Positions 1 to 5,653 of a DNA stretch of 5,653 nt are shown here, one piece after another. The position numbers and the translations under genes were made by a program. The stretch lies in NCBI GenBank assembly GCA_023253295.1, contig JALRGZ010000270.1, positions 1-5,653 of the forward strand, written 5' to 3'. Each line of letters opens with the position of its first letter. Positions within the stretch are counted from its first letter, which is position 1. The notes beneath the pieces were generated by a model, which searched no databases, was not told the origin of the DNA, and saw only the letters and a list, made by a program, of their open reading frames with translations. This DNA comes from Flavobacterium sp. (GTDB lineage: Bacteria > Bacteroidota > Bacteroidia > Flavobacteriales > Flavobacteriaceae).

Positions 1-596
1 TTCATATCATGGGTGTTGATAACCGTTGTGATGTTGTATTCTTCGGTAATTTCTTTGATGAGGTTATCAATCAAAATAGACGTATTTGGGTCTAATCCTG
101 AGTTAGGTTCGTCACAAAATAAATACTTTGGATTGTTTACAATAGCGCGGGCAATAGCTACACGTTTTTGCATTCCTCCCGAAATTTCAGAAGGTAATTT
201 GTTGTGAGCATCAATCAGATTTACCCTTTTTAGAACGAAATCTACTCGGTCGTTAATTTCCGTTTTATTTTTGTTAGAGAACATTTGCAATGGAAATGCC
301 ACATTTTCTGCAACAGTCATGGAATCAAAAAGAGCACTCCCTTGGAATACCATTCCAATTTCGGTACGTAAATCCCTTTTCTCTTCAGGTTCAAGGCTAG
401 AGTAAATTCGGCCATCAAAGGAAATGGTTCCTACTTCGGGATGGTGAATTCCAAGTAAACTTTTTAATAACACAGTCTTTCCCGAACCACTTTGACCGAT
501 AATTAAGTTGGTTTTTCCTGTTTCGAAAGTCGTAGTGATTCCTTTCAGGATTTTACTCTCTCCAAATGATTTTTCAACGTCTTTAACTTCTATCAT
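1..596 (-). CDS. mlaF: MlaF-type ABC transporter ATP-binding protein (partial, C-terminus beyond left edge)
   Basis: This is the ATPase subunit of an MlaEF-type lipid ABC importer/exporter; it would sit on the cytoplasmic face of the inner membrane and power phospholipid movement through the MlaE permease. The first 198 residues are visible and include every nucleotide-binding motif in order: Walker A GQSGSGKT (residues 34-41), Q-loop around VFQGSALFD (Q85), signature SGGMQKR (139-145), Walker B YLFCDEP with catalytic Glu163, D-loop SGLDP (166-170) and switch His196 in NTHD. Family members are about 250 residues long, so some 50 C-terminal residues are missing. The ATG at 594-596 overlaps the permease stop codon as ATGA, which indicates translational coupling and is the main reason to call it the permease partner rather than a generic ABC ATPase. 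No lesion is seen in the visible part. The ABC ATPase call is certain; the Mla assignment comes from the neighbour. Confidence 0.93.
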   Translation of the reverse strand, partial: MIEVKDVEKSFGESKILKGITTTFETGKTNLIIGQSGSGKTVLLKSLLGIHHPEVGTISFDGRIYSSLEPEEKRDLRTEIGMVFQGSALFDSMTVAENVAFPLQMFSNKNKTEINDRVDFVLKRVNLIDAHNKLPSEISGGMQKRVAIARAIVNNPKYLFCDEPNSGLDPNTSILIDNLIKEITEEYNITTVINTHDM

Positions 597-1342
597 GATC
601 CTAATAATAACTGTGTTAATATATAATTGAAAAGAATGATGGAAACCGAGGTCCATACAAAGGATGTTGTACTGGCTTTTCCTACTTCAAGTGCTCCTCC
701 TTTCATGTAGTAACCGTGAAAGGAAGGAATAGTTGCTAGTAGCATCGCAAAAATGAATGTTTTGATAAAAGCGTAGGTAATGTGAAACGGAATAAATTGC
801 ATTTGAGCTCCGGTAACAAAATCAGTACTTGTTGTAAAACCACCGTATACACCAGCAATCCATCCTCCTAAAATGCCTAAAAACATACTGATCCCAATAA
901 CGAAAGGATATAAAAGCAAAGCAATAATTTTAGGGAAAACCAAATAATTTAAAGAGTTAACACCCATCACTTCTAAGGCGTCAATTTGTTCGGTAACACG
1001 CATGGTTCCTATACTGGATGTGATAAAAGATCCCATTTTTCCAGCCATAATTACCGAAATAAATGTTGGGGCAAATTCCAAAATTACTGATTGACGTGTG
1101 GCAAATCCAATTAAGTATTTTGGGATAAGAGGATTCGTTAAGTTTAAAGCGGTTTGAATAGAAACAACCCCACCTACGAAGAAAGAGATGAAGGCAACAA
1201 TTCCAAGAGAACCAATGATTAAATCGTCGATTTCTTTAAAGATTAGGTTACGCATCATCGACCATTTGGTCTGTTTGCTGAAAATTTCTTTGAGCATCAG
1301 GAAATATTTTCCTACTTGCGATAAATATCTAATGAGCATCAT
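593..1342 (-). CDS. mlaE: MlaE-family phospholipid ABC transporter permease
   Basis: This 249-residue integral membrane protein belongs to the MlaE (DUF140/TGD1) permease family, which forms the inner-membrane channel of MCE-linked lipid transporters. The family hallmark is visible as GTMRVTEQIDALEVMG at residues 112-127, together with the C-terminal ALEVGKASTTSFV (217-229). Hydrophobic stretches lie at about 42-66, 85-105, 132-165, 190-208 and 228-247, and a charged amphipathic N-terminal segment (1-40) fits the membrane-surface helix of the family. The length is normal (about 245-260). Two ATG codons stand in tandem (1340-1342 and 1337-1339); the first is used here because an in-frame stop lies 18 bases upstream. 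The stop overlaps the start of the downstream ATPase as ATGA. The MCE-domain MlaD partner is not in the window and would be expected beyond the left edge or elsewhere in the genome. The transport direction and exact lipid cannot be read from the sequence. Confidence 0.95.
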   Translation of the reverse strand: MMLIRYLSQVGKYFLMLKEIFSKQTKWSMMRNLIFKEIDDLIIGSLGIVAFISFFVGGVVSIQTALNLTNPLIPKYLIGFATRQSVILEFAPTFISVIMAGKMGSFITSSIGTMRVTEQIDALEVMGVNSLNYLVFPKIIALLLYPFVIGISMFLGILGGWIAGVYGGFTTSTDFVTGAQMQFIPFHITYAFIKTFIFAMLLATIPSFHGYYMKGGALEVGKASTTSFVWTSVSIILFNYILTQLLLGS

Positions 1343-1358
1343 AATTTTTGAATATGGT

Positions 1359-1366
1359 CAAAAATA
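1359..1366 (-). promoter_or_regulatory. Candidate Bacteroidota -7 element upstream of mlaE
   Basis: The minus strand reads TATTTTTG here, an exact match to the TAnnTTTG -7 consensus of Bacteroidota primary-sigma promoters, ending 16 bases before the mlaE ATG. It would give a leader of only about 10 bases. No TTG-type -33 element is visible at the right distance, and such T-rich octamers occur by chance in AT-rich DNA, so mlaEF may instead be read from the glycosyltransferase upstream. Confidence 0.3.
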
Positions 1367-1394
1367 GTTATAAGTTGTGAGTTATGAGTAATGA
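1367..1394. repeat. Degenerate 7-bp tandem repeat (4 copies)
   Basis: Four adjacent heptamers on the plus strand read GTTATAA, GTTGTGA, GTTATGA and GTAATGA; the consensus is GTTATGA and each copy differs from it by at most one base. The repeat fills the middle of the 77-base gap between the glycosyltransferase stop and the mlaE start and directly abuts the candidate -7 element. It is too short and diverged to assign a function. It may be a remnant of a simple heptanucleotide repeat array rather than a set of regulator sites. Confidence 0.55.
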
Positions 1395-1419
1395 ATAGTA
1401 GCTTTTTCGAAATGTCAAA

Positions 1420-2271
1420 TTAGCGAAATAACTTCTCTTTCATTTTTTTTAAACGGTATTGACGAATGAATTTGGCCTGTTCTTCATTGACTAATAATGG
1501 TTTTTTTTCTGATTTTGCTTTTAGAAAACCCTGAATATAATCAAAAAATAACAAAGGTTTCTTTTTCATCATCGACAATTTAGCCGAAGCAATTGCAGTA
1601 ATCCAGAAGCCGTAGCCCAAAGTATAAAAAGCTTCTCCTTGTTTGTATCGGGCTGTTTTGTTATAATTTGCTCCCGTAGGTTTTAGGTGTTTTACTTTTA
1701 AAGATGCATCCGTGACTACTTTCCAGTTGTAGAATTTGCATAAAAGTTCATCAACGGTATCCCAACCCATTTGAGGTCTCAAACCGCCGATTTGTTGGAA
1801 TGTTTCCTTGCGATACGCCTTTAGAGCACCACGAATATGATCTTTGTCGGTTAGGTTTTCTAAAACCCATTCGCCATTTTTTTCAATGTAGCAAAAACCA
1901 CCCACCATTCCAATTTTATCATCTGATTGGAAATGTTTGGTGATGGTTTCAAAATAGTTGTTTGGGAAAATTAAGTCGGCATCCAGTTTAACAATAACAT
2001 CATAATCGTCATCCAAAGTTTCGAATCCGGCTTGAAAAGCTTGAATTACTTTGCTTCCGGGTAAATGAATGGCACTGGATTTTTTTTCTACCAATGAAAT
2101 AAAGGGATTGTCTTTGGCGAAAGCCTGAACAATTTCAGCAGTTCTGTCCGTCGAGTTGTCATTGACAATAACTACTTTCTTGGGTAAAAGGGTTTGAGAG
2201 ATTAAAGACGCTAAGGTCAACGAAATGAATTCTTCTTCGTTGTGAGCCGGAATAACTAGGTAATATTTCAT
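1420..2271 (-). CDS. Family 2 glycosyltransferase (GT-A fold)
   Basis: This 283-residue cytoplasmic or membrane-associated enzyme is predicted to transfer a sugar from a nucleotide-sugar donor to an unknown acceptor. GT2 motifs appear in order: first strand VIPAHNEEEF (6-15), NDNSTD (37-42) for nucleotide binding, the metal-binding DAD (97-99), and an acidic acceptor-side segment GWDTVDE (169-175) that probably holds the catalytic base. Instead of the usual GxxxARNxG element it has HLPGSKVIQAFQAGF (69-83), an atypical version of the donor-site loop. The C-terminal third is basic (several KKK/KK clusters from about 235) with a weakly hydrophobic stretch near 215-245, suggesting peripheral membrane contact but no clear transmembrane helix. 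The ATG at 2269-2271 is the first possible start, because an in-frame TGA stands three codons upstream. It lies 77 bases before mlaE on the same strand with no terminator visible, so co-transcription with mlaEF is possible. The sugar and acceptor are unknown. Confidence 0.92.
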   Translation of the reverse strand: MKYYLVIPAHNEEEFISLTLASLISQTLLPKKVVIVNDNSTDRTAEIVQAFAKDNPFISLVEKKSSAIHLPGSKVIQAFQAGFETLDDDYDVIVKLDADLIFPNNYFETITKHFQSDDKIGMVGGFCYIEKNGEWVLENLTDKDHIRGALKAYRKETFQQIGGLRPQMGWDTVDELLCKFYNWKVVTDASLKVKHLKPTGANYNKTARYKQGEAFYTLGYGFWITAIASAKLSMMKKKPLLFFDYIQGFLKAKSEKKPLLVNEEQAKFIRQYRLKKMKEKLFR

Positions 2272-2290
2272 TTTTTTTCAAAGTCTAGTG

Positions 2291-2298
2291 CAAATATC
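2291..2298 (-). promoter_or_regulatory. Weak candidate -7 element for the minus-strand glycosyltransferase
   Basis: The minus strand reads GATATTTG, which matches the Bacteroidota TAnnTTTG consensus except at the first base. It lies about 20 bases before the ATG at 2271 and would leave a leader of roughly 12 bases. No convincing -33 TTG is seen. The spacing is sensible but the match is imperfect. Confidence 0.25.
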
Positions 2299-2300
2299 AT

Positions 2301-2308
2301 TATTTTTG
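2301..2308 (+). promoter_or_regulatory. Candidate -7 element for the glycosyltransferase-flippase unit
   Basis: TATTTTTG matches the Bacteroidota -7 consensus TAnnTTTG exactly and lies 25 bases before the TTG start, giving a leader of roughly 20 bases. Because the intergenic space is only 62 bases and the flippase start overlaps the glycosyltransferase, a promoter for both genes should lie here. A -33 TTG is not visible at the usual spacing, so the call relies on the -7 match and position. Confidence 0.45.
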
Positions 2309-2333
2309 CAGGGATTAAAAAATATACTTTCGA

Positions 2334-3248
2334 TTGGAAAAAAAAATTGCTGTTGTTGTTGTAACCTATAATGGACAAGCTTGGATAAAAAAGAACATGG
2401 ATTCTTTGTTGCAATCCAGTTATCCAGTTGATATTATTGTAGTAGACAACGCTTCGACTGACCAATCGGTTTCCCTTTTGCAAGAATATAAAAACGTTCA
2501 TTTAATTGAAAGTAAAGTCAATTTAGGTTTTGGTAAAGCCAATAATATCGGAATTGATTATGCGCTTAAAAATGGAGCAGATGCCGTTTTTTTATTAAAT
2601 CAAGATACATGGATTTATGAAAATACGGTAGCTGAAATGGCCGAAGTTCTTTTTGCTAATCCTGAATTTGGAATTGTAAGTCCGTTGCATCTTTCGCCTG
2701 ATGAGCTAACACTAGATAGTAGTTTTAAAACCTATTATTCCAGATTTAAAAAAGAAGAGGATTCAGATACAGTGCGAATTGTCTCTTTTGTCAATGCGGC
2801 TGCCTGGTTAGTTTCAAAAGAATGTTTTCAAAAAACAGGTTATTTTGAACCACTTTTTAGTCATTATGGTGAGGATCGAAATTTTTGTACGAGAGTATTG
2901 TACCATCAGTTCAAAATTGCGGTGGCAAAAAAATCGGCAATTTGCCATGACAGAATTGTAAAATTAAGTAGTGGTAAAATTGCGTTGCAATCGAAATATT
3001 TGGTTTTGAATCAAATGATTGATTGTAATCATTCCTTGGTTTCGGCTGGATTGTTAGCTTTGAAATCAGTTCTTGGATTGCCAAAGTTTCATGCTAAAAC
3101 CGAAGGTGCAGCTACATCATTTACTCTTTTTTGCAAACTGCTTTTTTATTATTTTGGTCTGTTGACGGATTTGAAAACCATAAAAACCATTCGCAGTAAT
3201 TCTCAAAGAGGAATCAACGGAACGGATATACAGCGCTATGAAAAATAA
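2334..3248 (+). CDS. Family 2 glycosyltransferase, rhamnosyltransferase-like (COG1216 type)
   Basis: This 304-residue enzyme is predicted to add a sugar to a lipid-linked glycan on the cytoplasmic face of the inner membrane. Motifs in order: VVVVTYNG (7-14), VVDNASTD (36-43), NLGFGKANNIGI (63-74), the metal-binding segment LLNQDTW with Asp91 (87-93), the FVNAAAWLV strand (152-160) and HYGEDRNF (177-184) with the likely catalytic acid pair Glu180-Asp181. This NLGFG...NxGI plus GED layout is that of WbbL/RfbF-like rhamnosyltransferases, though the donor sugar cannot be fixed. A hydrophobic C-terminal part (about 233-270) may bind the membrane. The start is TTG at 2334-2336: there is a TAA in frame at 2316-2318 and no ATG or GTG between, while the first downstream ATG (2397, residue 22) would remove the essential first strand. 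Codons 2-5 lie in a run of nine A. The last 11 bases overlap the flippase, so the two are translationally coupled. Confidence 0.92.
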   Translation: MEKKIAVVVVTYNGQAWIKKNMDSLLQSSYPVDIIVVDNASTDQSVSLLQEYKNVHLIESKVNLGFGKANNIGIDYALKNGADAVFLLNQDTWIYENTVAEMAEVLFANPEFGIVSPLHLSPDELTLDSSFKTYYSRFKKEEDSDTVRIVSFVNAAAWLVSKECFQKTGYFEPLFSHYGEDRNFCTRVLYHQFKIAVAKKSAICHDRIVKLSSGKIALQSKYLVLNQMIDCNHSLVSAGLLALKSVLGLPKFHAKTEGAATSFTLFCKLLFYYFGLLTDLKTIKTIRSNSQRGINGTDIQRYEK

Positions 3249-4707
3249 AGCAGATCATCGTCAGGCTTTTTTCTTTACCCTCATTAATTATGTGGGGATT
3301 TTAATTGGAATTTTTTCTACACTTTTTGTGTATCCTAAAAACAAAGAAATGCTTGGTGTTTTTAGGTATATCGAATCTTTAGCACAGATTTTATTTCCCA
3401 TAATGCTTTTAGGTGTTTCTCAGGTTTTGATAAAATTTGGTCCCAAGCTGGATAATCATCAGGAAAAACAATTGTTTAATTACAGTGTTTTGTCCATTCT
3501 TTTTATGAGTGTTCTGGTTTTGATAGCTCTGGGTGGATTTTCTTTTCTTTCCATTTTTAAAAAAATGGATTATATCTATCTTGCATTTGTGATGGGGTTT
3601 TTTATGGCGTTTATCGATTTGTTTAAGAAGCAAGCCACTATTATCCAAAAGATTTCAGTTCCTGCTTTTTTTGATAATATCGTTCCTAAAATTGCTTTGC
3701 CGCTAATTTTTATATTGGTTTTACATCAGTACATTTCTTCTGAGCAGTCACTAATTTTTTATATCATTTCCTATGGATTGATAGCCTTATTTGTGGCTGT
3801 TTATTTGTTTTGTTATTTCCAACCCGAATTTAAATTTGATTTTAAATCGCTGTTTTTGCAAATAGATAAAAAAGAAATGTATCGTTTCTCTTTGTTTGCC
3901 TTTGCGGGAAGTTTAGGCTCTGTATTTGCGTTTCGAATTGATGCGATTATGATTCCTAAATTCATCTCGATGGAAGCTAATGGTTCCTTTAGTATTGGTG
4001 TAACCCTGGCTTCGGCACTGGCTATTCCGGCAACCGGAGTTTTTACTTTATATGCCCCAATCATTTCGAATTATATCAAAAATAATGCGATGGAGGAGTT
4101 GAATGTAAAGTATAAGGAAATTTCGAAATTGTTGTTTTTTATTGGAGCACTTCTTTACAGCTGTATTTTTTTAGGAATTGAAAATTTATTTCTTTTGTTG
4201 CCTACTCATGATAACTTAATGGCGTCGGTTTCGGTGATATTAATTTTAGGATTTAATGTTTTGGTTAATATGGGAACGGGTTTTAATGGTGAAATTATTA
4301 CCTATTCTAAATATTACCGATTCAATCTTATAGCTATTATTGTGTTGATTGTTTTGAATATTTCTTTGAATATTATTTTCATTACAGTATTCAATTTGGG
4401 GATTGAAGGTGTAGCTTTTGCATCGTTGATTGCTATGGTGCTTTTTAATCTTTCGAAGTTGATTTTTATTTACCAAAAGTTTCAACTTTTTCCTTTTGAT
4501 GCGTCGTATTTGAAATTGGTATTGGTGTTTTTGATAGTGCTGTTGGTTTGCTACTTTTTGCCGACTTTAGAAAATAATTACTTCAATTTAATCTATAAAA
4601 CAGGACTTTCTTTGCTGTTGAATTTGATGATAATTTATAAAATGAAATTAGTGTATTCCTATCATTTTTGGGTAGATAAGATGTTGGTTAAAATCAAATC
4701 TAGATAA
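3238..4707 (+). CDS. Polysaccharide/oligosaccharide flippase, MOP superfamily (Wzx-like)
   Basis: This 489-residue, very hydrophobic protein is predicted to flip a lipid-linked sugar or oligosaccharide from the cytoplasmic to the periplasmic side of the inner membrane. About 14 membrane segments can be counted, near residues 11-31, 46-66, 82-105, 111-129, 144-163, 171-194, 215-233, 248-275, 296-318, 327-346, 361-383, 388-412, 423-441 and 451-468, the usual count and length for Wzx/RfbX proteins. The segment FRIDAIMIPKF (232-242), with charged residues inside a membrane region at the start of the second half, is typical of the family. The N-terminus begins with a short basic stretch and has no cleavable signal. 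The ATG at 3238 lies inside the end of the glycosyltransferase gene (11-base overlap, ATGAAAAATAA), so it should be translated by coupling. It is followed 25 bases later by a strong hairpin terminator, so the unit ends here. The substrate is unknown; another MOP transporter role is less likely given the glycosyltransferase partner. Confidence 0.92.
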   Translation: MKNKADHRQAFFFTLINYVGILIGIFSTLFVYPKNKEMLGVFRYIESLAQILFPIMLLGVSQVLIKFGPKLDNHQEKQLFNYSVLSILFMSVLVLIALGGFSFLSIFKKMDYIYLAFVMGFFMAFIDLFKKQATIIQKISVPAFFDNIVPKIALPLIFILVLHQYISSEQSLIFYIISYGLIALFVAVYLFCYFQPEFKFDFKSLFLQIDKKEMYRFSLFAFAGSLGSVFAFRIDAIMIPKFISMEANGSFSIGVTLASALAIPATGVFTLYAPIISNYIKNNAMEELNVKYKEISKLLFFIGALLYSCIFLGIENLFLLLPTHDNLMASVSVILILGFNVLVNMGTGFNGEIITYSKYYRFNLIAIIVLIVLNISLNIIFITVFNLGIEGVAFASLIAMVLFNLSKLIFIYQKFQLFPFDASYLKLVLVFLIVLLVCYFLPTLENNYFNLIYKTGLSLLLNLMIIYKMKLVYSYHFWVDKMLVKIKSR

Positions 4708-4732
4708 ATTTTAGAAGTATTTGTTATAAATG

Positions 4733-4771
4733 AAAAATCCACAATCGAATTGATTTCAATTGTGGATTTTT
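4733..4771. terminator. Bidirectional intrinsic terminator between convergent genes
   Basis: AAAAATCCACAAT (4733-4745) and ATTGTGGATTTTT (4759-4771) form a perfect 13-bp stem; after one C-A mismatch three more pairs (GAA/TTC) leave a 5-base loop. The stem begins with five A and ends with five T, so either transcript would end in a U tract. It lies 25 bases after the flippase stop and 18 bases beyond the stop of the convergent ketoacyl synthase, so it can serve both. Confidence 0.92.
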
Positions 4772-4789
4772 ATTAGAATTTAAAGTGAT

Positions 4790-5653
4790 TTAAAAACGAT
4801 AAACAAAAGCGTTAATGTTCATTCCTGCTCCAACAGATGCAAAAATCAGAATATCCCCTTTATTGATTTCGTGATTTTCTATTTTTCCATTTAAGATTAA
4901 GTCAAACAAAGTAGGTACGGTAGCCACACTACTGTTTCCTAAATCATGAATACTCATAGGCATGATGTTAGCAGGAGCTTCTTTGTCGTATAATTTGTAA
5001 AAACGGTCAACGATGGCTTCATCCATTTTTTCATTAGCCTGATGAATAAGGATTTTTTTAACTTCATCTATTGAAATCCCACTTTTATCTAAGCATTCTT
5101 TCATCGCAAGAGGAACATTGCTTAAGGCGAATTCATAGATTTTTCGACCATACATTTTAATATAATTGACGTTTTGGTCTAAGCCTGGATGATACGATTT
5201 TCCGTTGAATAAAAAGTCAACTTCTTCTTCGGTGAAGGAAGCCGATTCGTAAGCTAACATTCCTGTTTCGTTTTCAGAAGCTTCTATTATTGTTGCTCCG
5301 GCACCATCGGAATAAATCATAGAGTCACGATCGTGATCGTCAACTACTCTGGAAAGTGTTTCGGCTCCAATTACCAGGCATTTTTTTGCCATACCTGATT
5401 TGATAAAAGCATTAGCTTGTAAAACACCTTCAACCCATCCCGGACAACCAAAAATAAGGTCGTAAGCAACACATTTAGGGTTTTTAATTCCTAATTTGTT
5501 TTTTACACGGCTAGCTAAACTAGGAATCATATCCGACTGATTACTTCCAAATTTCACATCACCAAAGTTGTGAGCAAAAATGATATAGTCAATCGTCTCA
5601 GCATCAATTCCTGAATTTTCGATAGCTTTTTGAGAAGCCAGAAAGGCTAAGTC
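4790..5653 (-). CDS. 3-oxoacyl-ACP synthase III (KAS III/FabH-like), partial, N-terminus beyond right edge
   Basis: This thiolase-fold condensing enzyme would join an acyl starter to malonyl-ACP or a related extender in the cytoplasm. The visible 287 residues include the full Cys-His-Asn triad: Cys70 in FGCPGW (codon at 5444-5446), His204 in IHQAN and Asn240 in LGNSSVAT, numbered from the first visible codon. The spacings (134 and 36) are close to those of E. coli FabH. Other family signs are YSDGAGATII (114-123) and the C-terminal GDILIFASVGAGMNINAFVYRF segment with its SVGAG glycine loop. The reading frame stays open to the right edge, upstream of a GTG at 5557, and those extra 32 codons (ending in IIFAHNFGD) read as normal KAS III sequence; the gene therefore starts outside the window, with roughly 50-70 residues missing. 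Whether it is the housekeeping FabH or a paralogue for a special lipid, pigment or secondary product is not decided by what is visible, so no symbol is given. Its transcript ends at the shared hairpin. Confidence 0.92.
   Translation of the reverse strand, partial: DLAFLASQKAIENSGIDAETIDYIIFAHNFGDVKFGSNQSDMIPSLASRVKNKLGIKNPKCVAYDLIFGCPGWVEGVLQANAFIKSGMAKKCLVIGAETLSRVVDDHDRDSMIYSDGAGATIIEASENETGMLAYESASFTEEEVDFLFNGKSYHPGLDQNVNYIKMYGRKIYEFALSNVPLAMKECLDKSGISIDEVKKILIHQANEKMDEAIVDRFYKLYDKEAPANIMPMSIHDLGNSSVATVPTLFDLILNGKIENHEINKGDILIFASVGAGMNINAFVYRF

Larger units (their letters stand above)
2289..2310. promoter_or_regulatory. Imperfect palindrome in the divergent intergenic region (candidate operator)
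   Basis: TGCAAA at 2289-2294 and TTTGCA at 2305-2310 are perfect 6-base inverted copies separated by 10 bases; extending each arm to 8 bases gives 7 of 8 matches. The palindrome covers the -7-like octamers of both directions (2301-2308 on plus, 2291-2298 on minus). It could be an operator for both glycosyltransferase genes. It could equally be a by-product of two outward-facing TTTG-ending promoters, or chance in AT-rich DNA. Confidence 0.35.

Noticed and set aside
13..207. Plus-strand open frame of 64 codons
   Set aside because: It lies entirely antisense to the MlaF-type ATPase, whose signature and Walker B motifs are encoded on the other strand; the translation resembles no protein family.
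1404..1428. Possible hairpin (TTTCG/CGAAA) after the minus-strand glycosyltransferase
   Set aside because: The stem is only 5 bp with a long loop, overlaps the stop codon and has no adjoining U tract, so it is not a credible terminator.
2397..2399. ATG at 2397 as the start of the plus-strand glycosyltransferase
   Set aside because: It would remove residues 1-21, including the VVVVTYNG strand that every GT-A fold of this type needs; the TTG at 2334 keeps it.
2268..2501. Minus-strand open frame of 77 codons overlapping the divergent intergenic region
   Set aside because: Most of it is antisense to the N-terminal motifs of the plus-strand glycosyltransferase, and the translation is low-complexity with no recognisable domain.
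3409..4485. Three minus-strand open frames (3409-3648, 3813-4064, 4246-4485)
   Set aside because: All are antisense shadows of the flippase; their Lys/Asn-rich translations are what the reverse complement of hydrophobic, T-rich codons gives.
5555..5557. GTG at 5557 as the start of the KAS III-like gene
   Set aside because: The frame stays open for 32 more codons to the window edge and these encode typical KAS III sequence, so the GTG is an internal Val codon.
1..5653. Mobile element, CRISPR, toxin-antitoxin or defence system
   Set aside because: No transposase, integrase, terminal inverted repeats, spaced direct repeats, or small paired genes are seen; every coding stretch is explained by envelope or lipid genes.

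Overview
The window is AT-rich, densely coded DNA from what looks like a member of the Bacteroidota, most likely a Flavobacterium-type flavobacterium. This rests on the low G+C, the lack of Shine-Dalgarno sequences before the starts, a TAnnTTTG-type -7 motif in the divergent intergenic region, and the style of the proteins (MlaE/MlaF pair, KAS III-like enzyme, GT2 enzymes). The genus is an inference; no rRNA or other marker gene is present.

Layout from left to right. Positions 1-596 (minus) hold most of an MlaF-type ABC ATPase whose 3' end lies beyond the left edge. Its start overlaps by 4 bases the stop of an MlaE-type permease (593-1342, minus). A 77-base gap with a degenerate 7-bp tandem repeat separates this from a family 2 glycosyltransferase (1420-2271, minus). 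A 62-base divergent intergenic region (2272-2333) carries an imperfect palindrome with back-to-back -7-like elements. To its right, on the plus strand, are a second GT2 glycosyltransferase of the rhamnosyltransferase-like type (2334-3248, TTG start) and a 14-helix polysaccharide flippase of the MOP/Wzx type (3238-4707), overlapping by 11 bases. A strong two-way hairpin terminator (4733-4771) lies between the flippase and a convergent KAS III-like ketoacyl synthase (4790 to beyond the right edge, minus), which has its Cys-His-Asn triad but lacks its N-terminus in this window.

All six genes concern the cell envelope or lipids. MlaE and MlaF should form the inner-membrane core of a phospholipid transporter. 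The plus-strand glycosyltransferase and flippase look like a small, translationally coupled glycan unit: a sugar is added to a lipid-linked acceptor, which is then flipped across the inner membrane. The minus-strand glycosyltransferase may be co-transcribed with mlaEF, since no terminator is visible between them. The KAS III-like enzyme is a separate transcription unit and makes or extends an acyl chain of unknown identity.

There is no tRNA, rRNA, CRISPR array, insertion sequence or other mobile element, and no non-coding stretch over 100 bases. I see no clearly undescribed system. The points most worth checking are the shared divergent promoter, the TTG start next to a run of nine A, and the compact glycosyltransferase-flippase unit.
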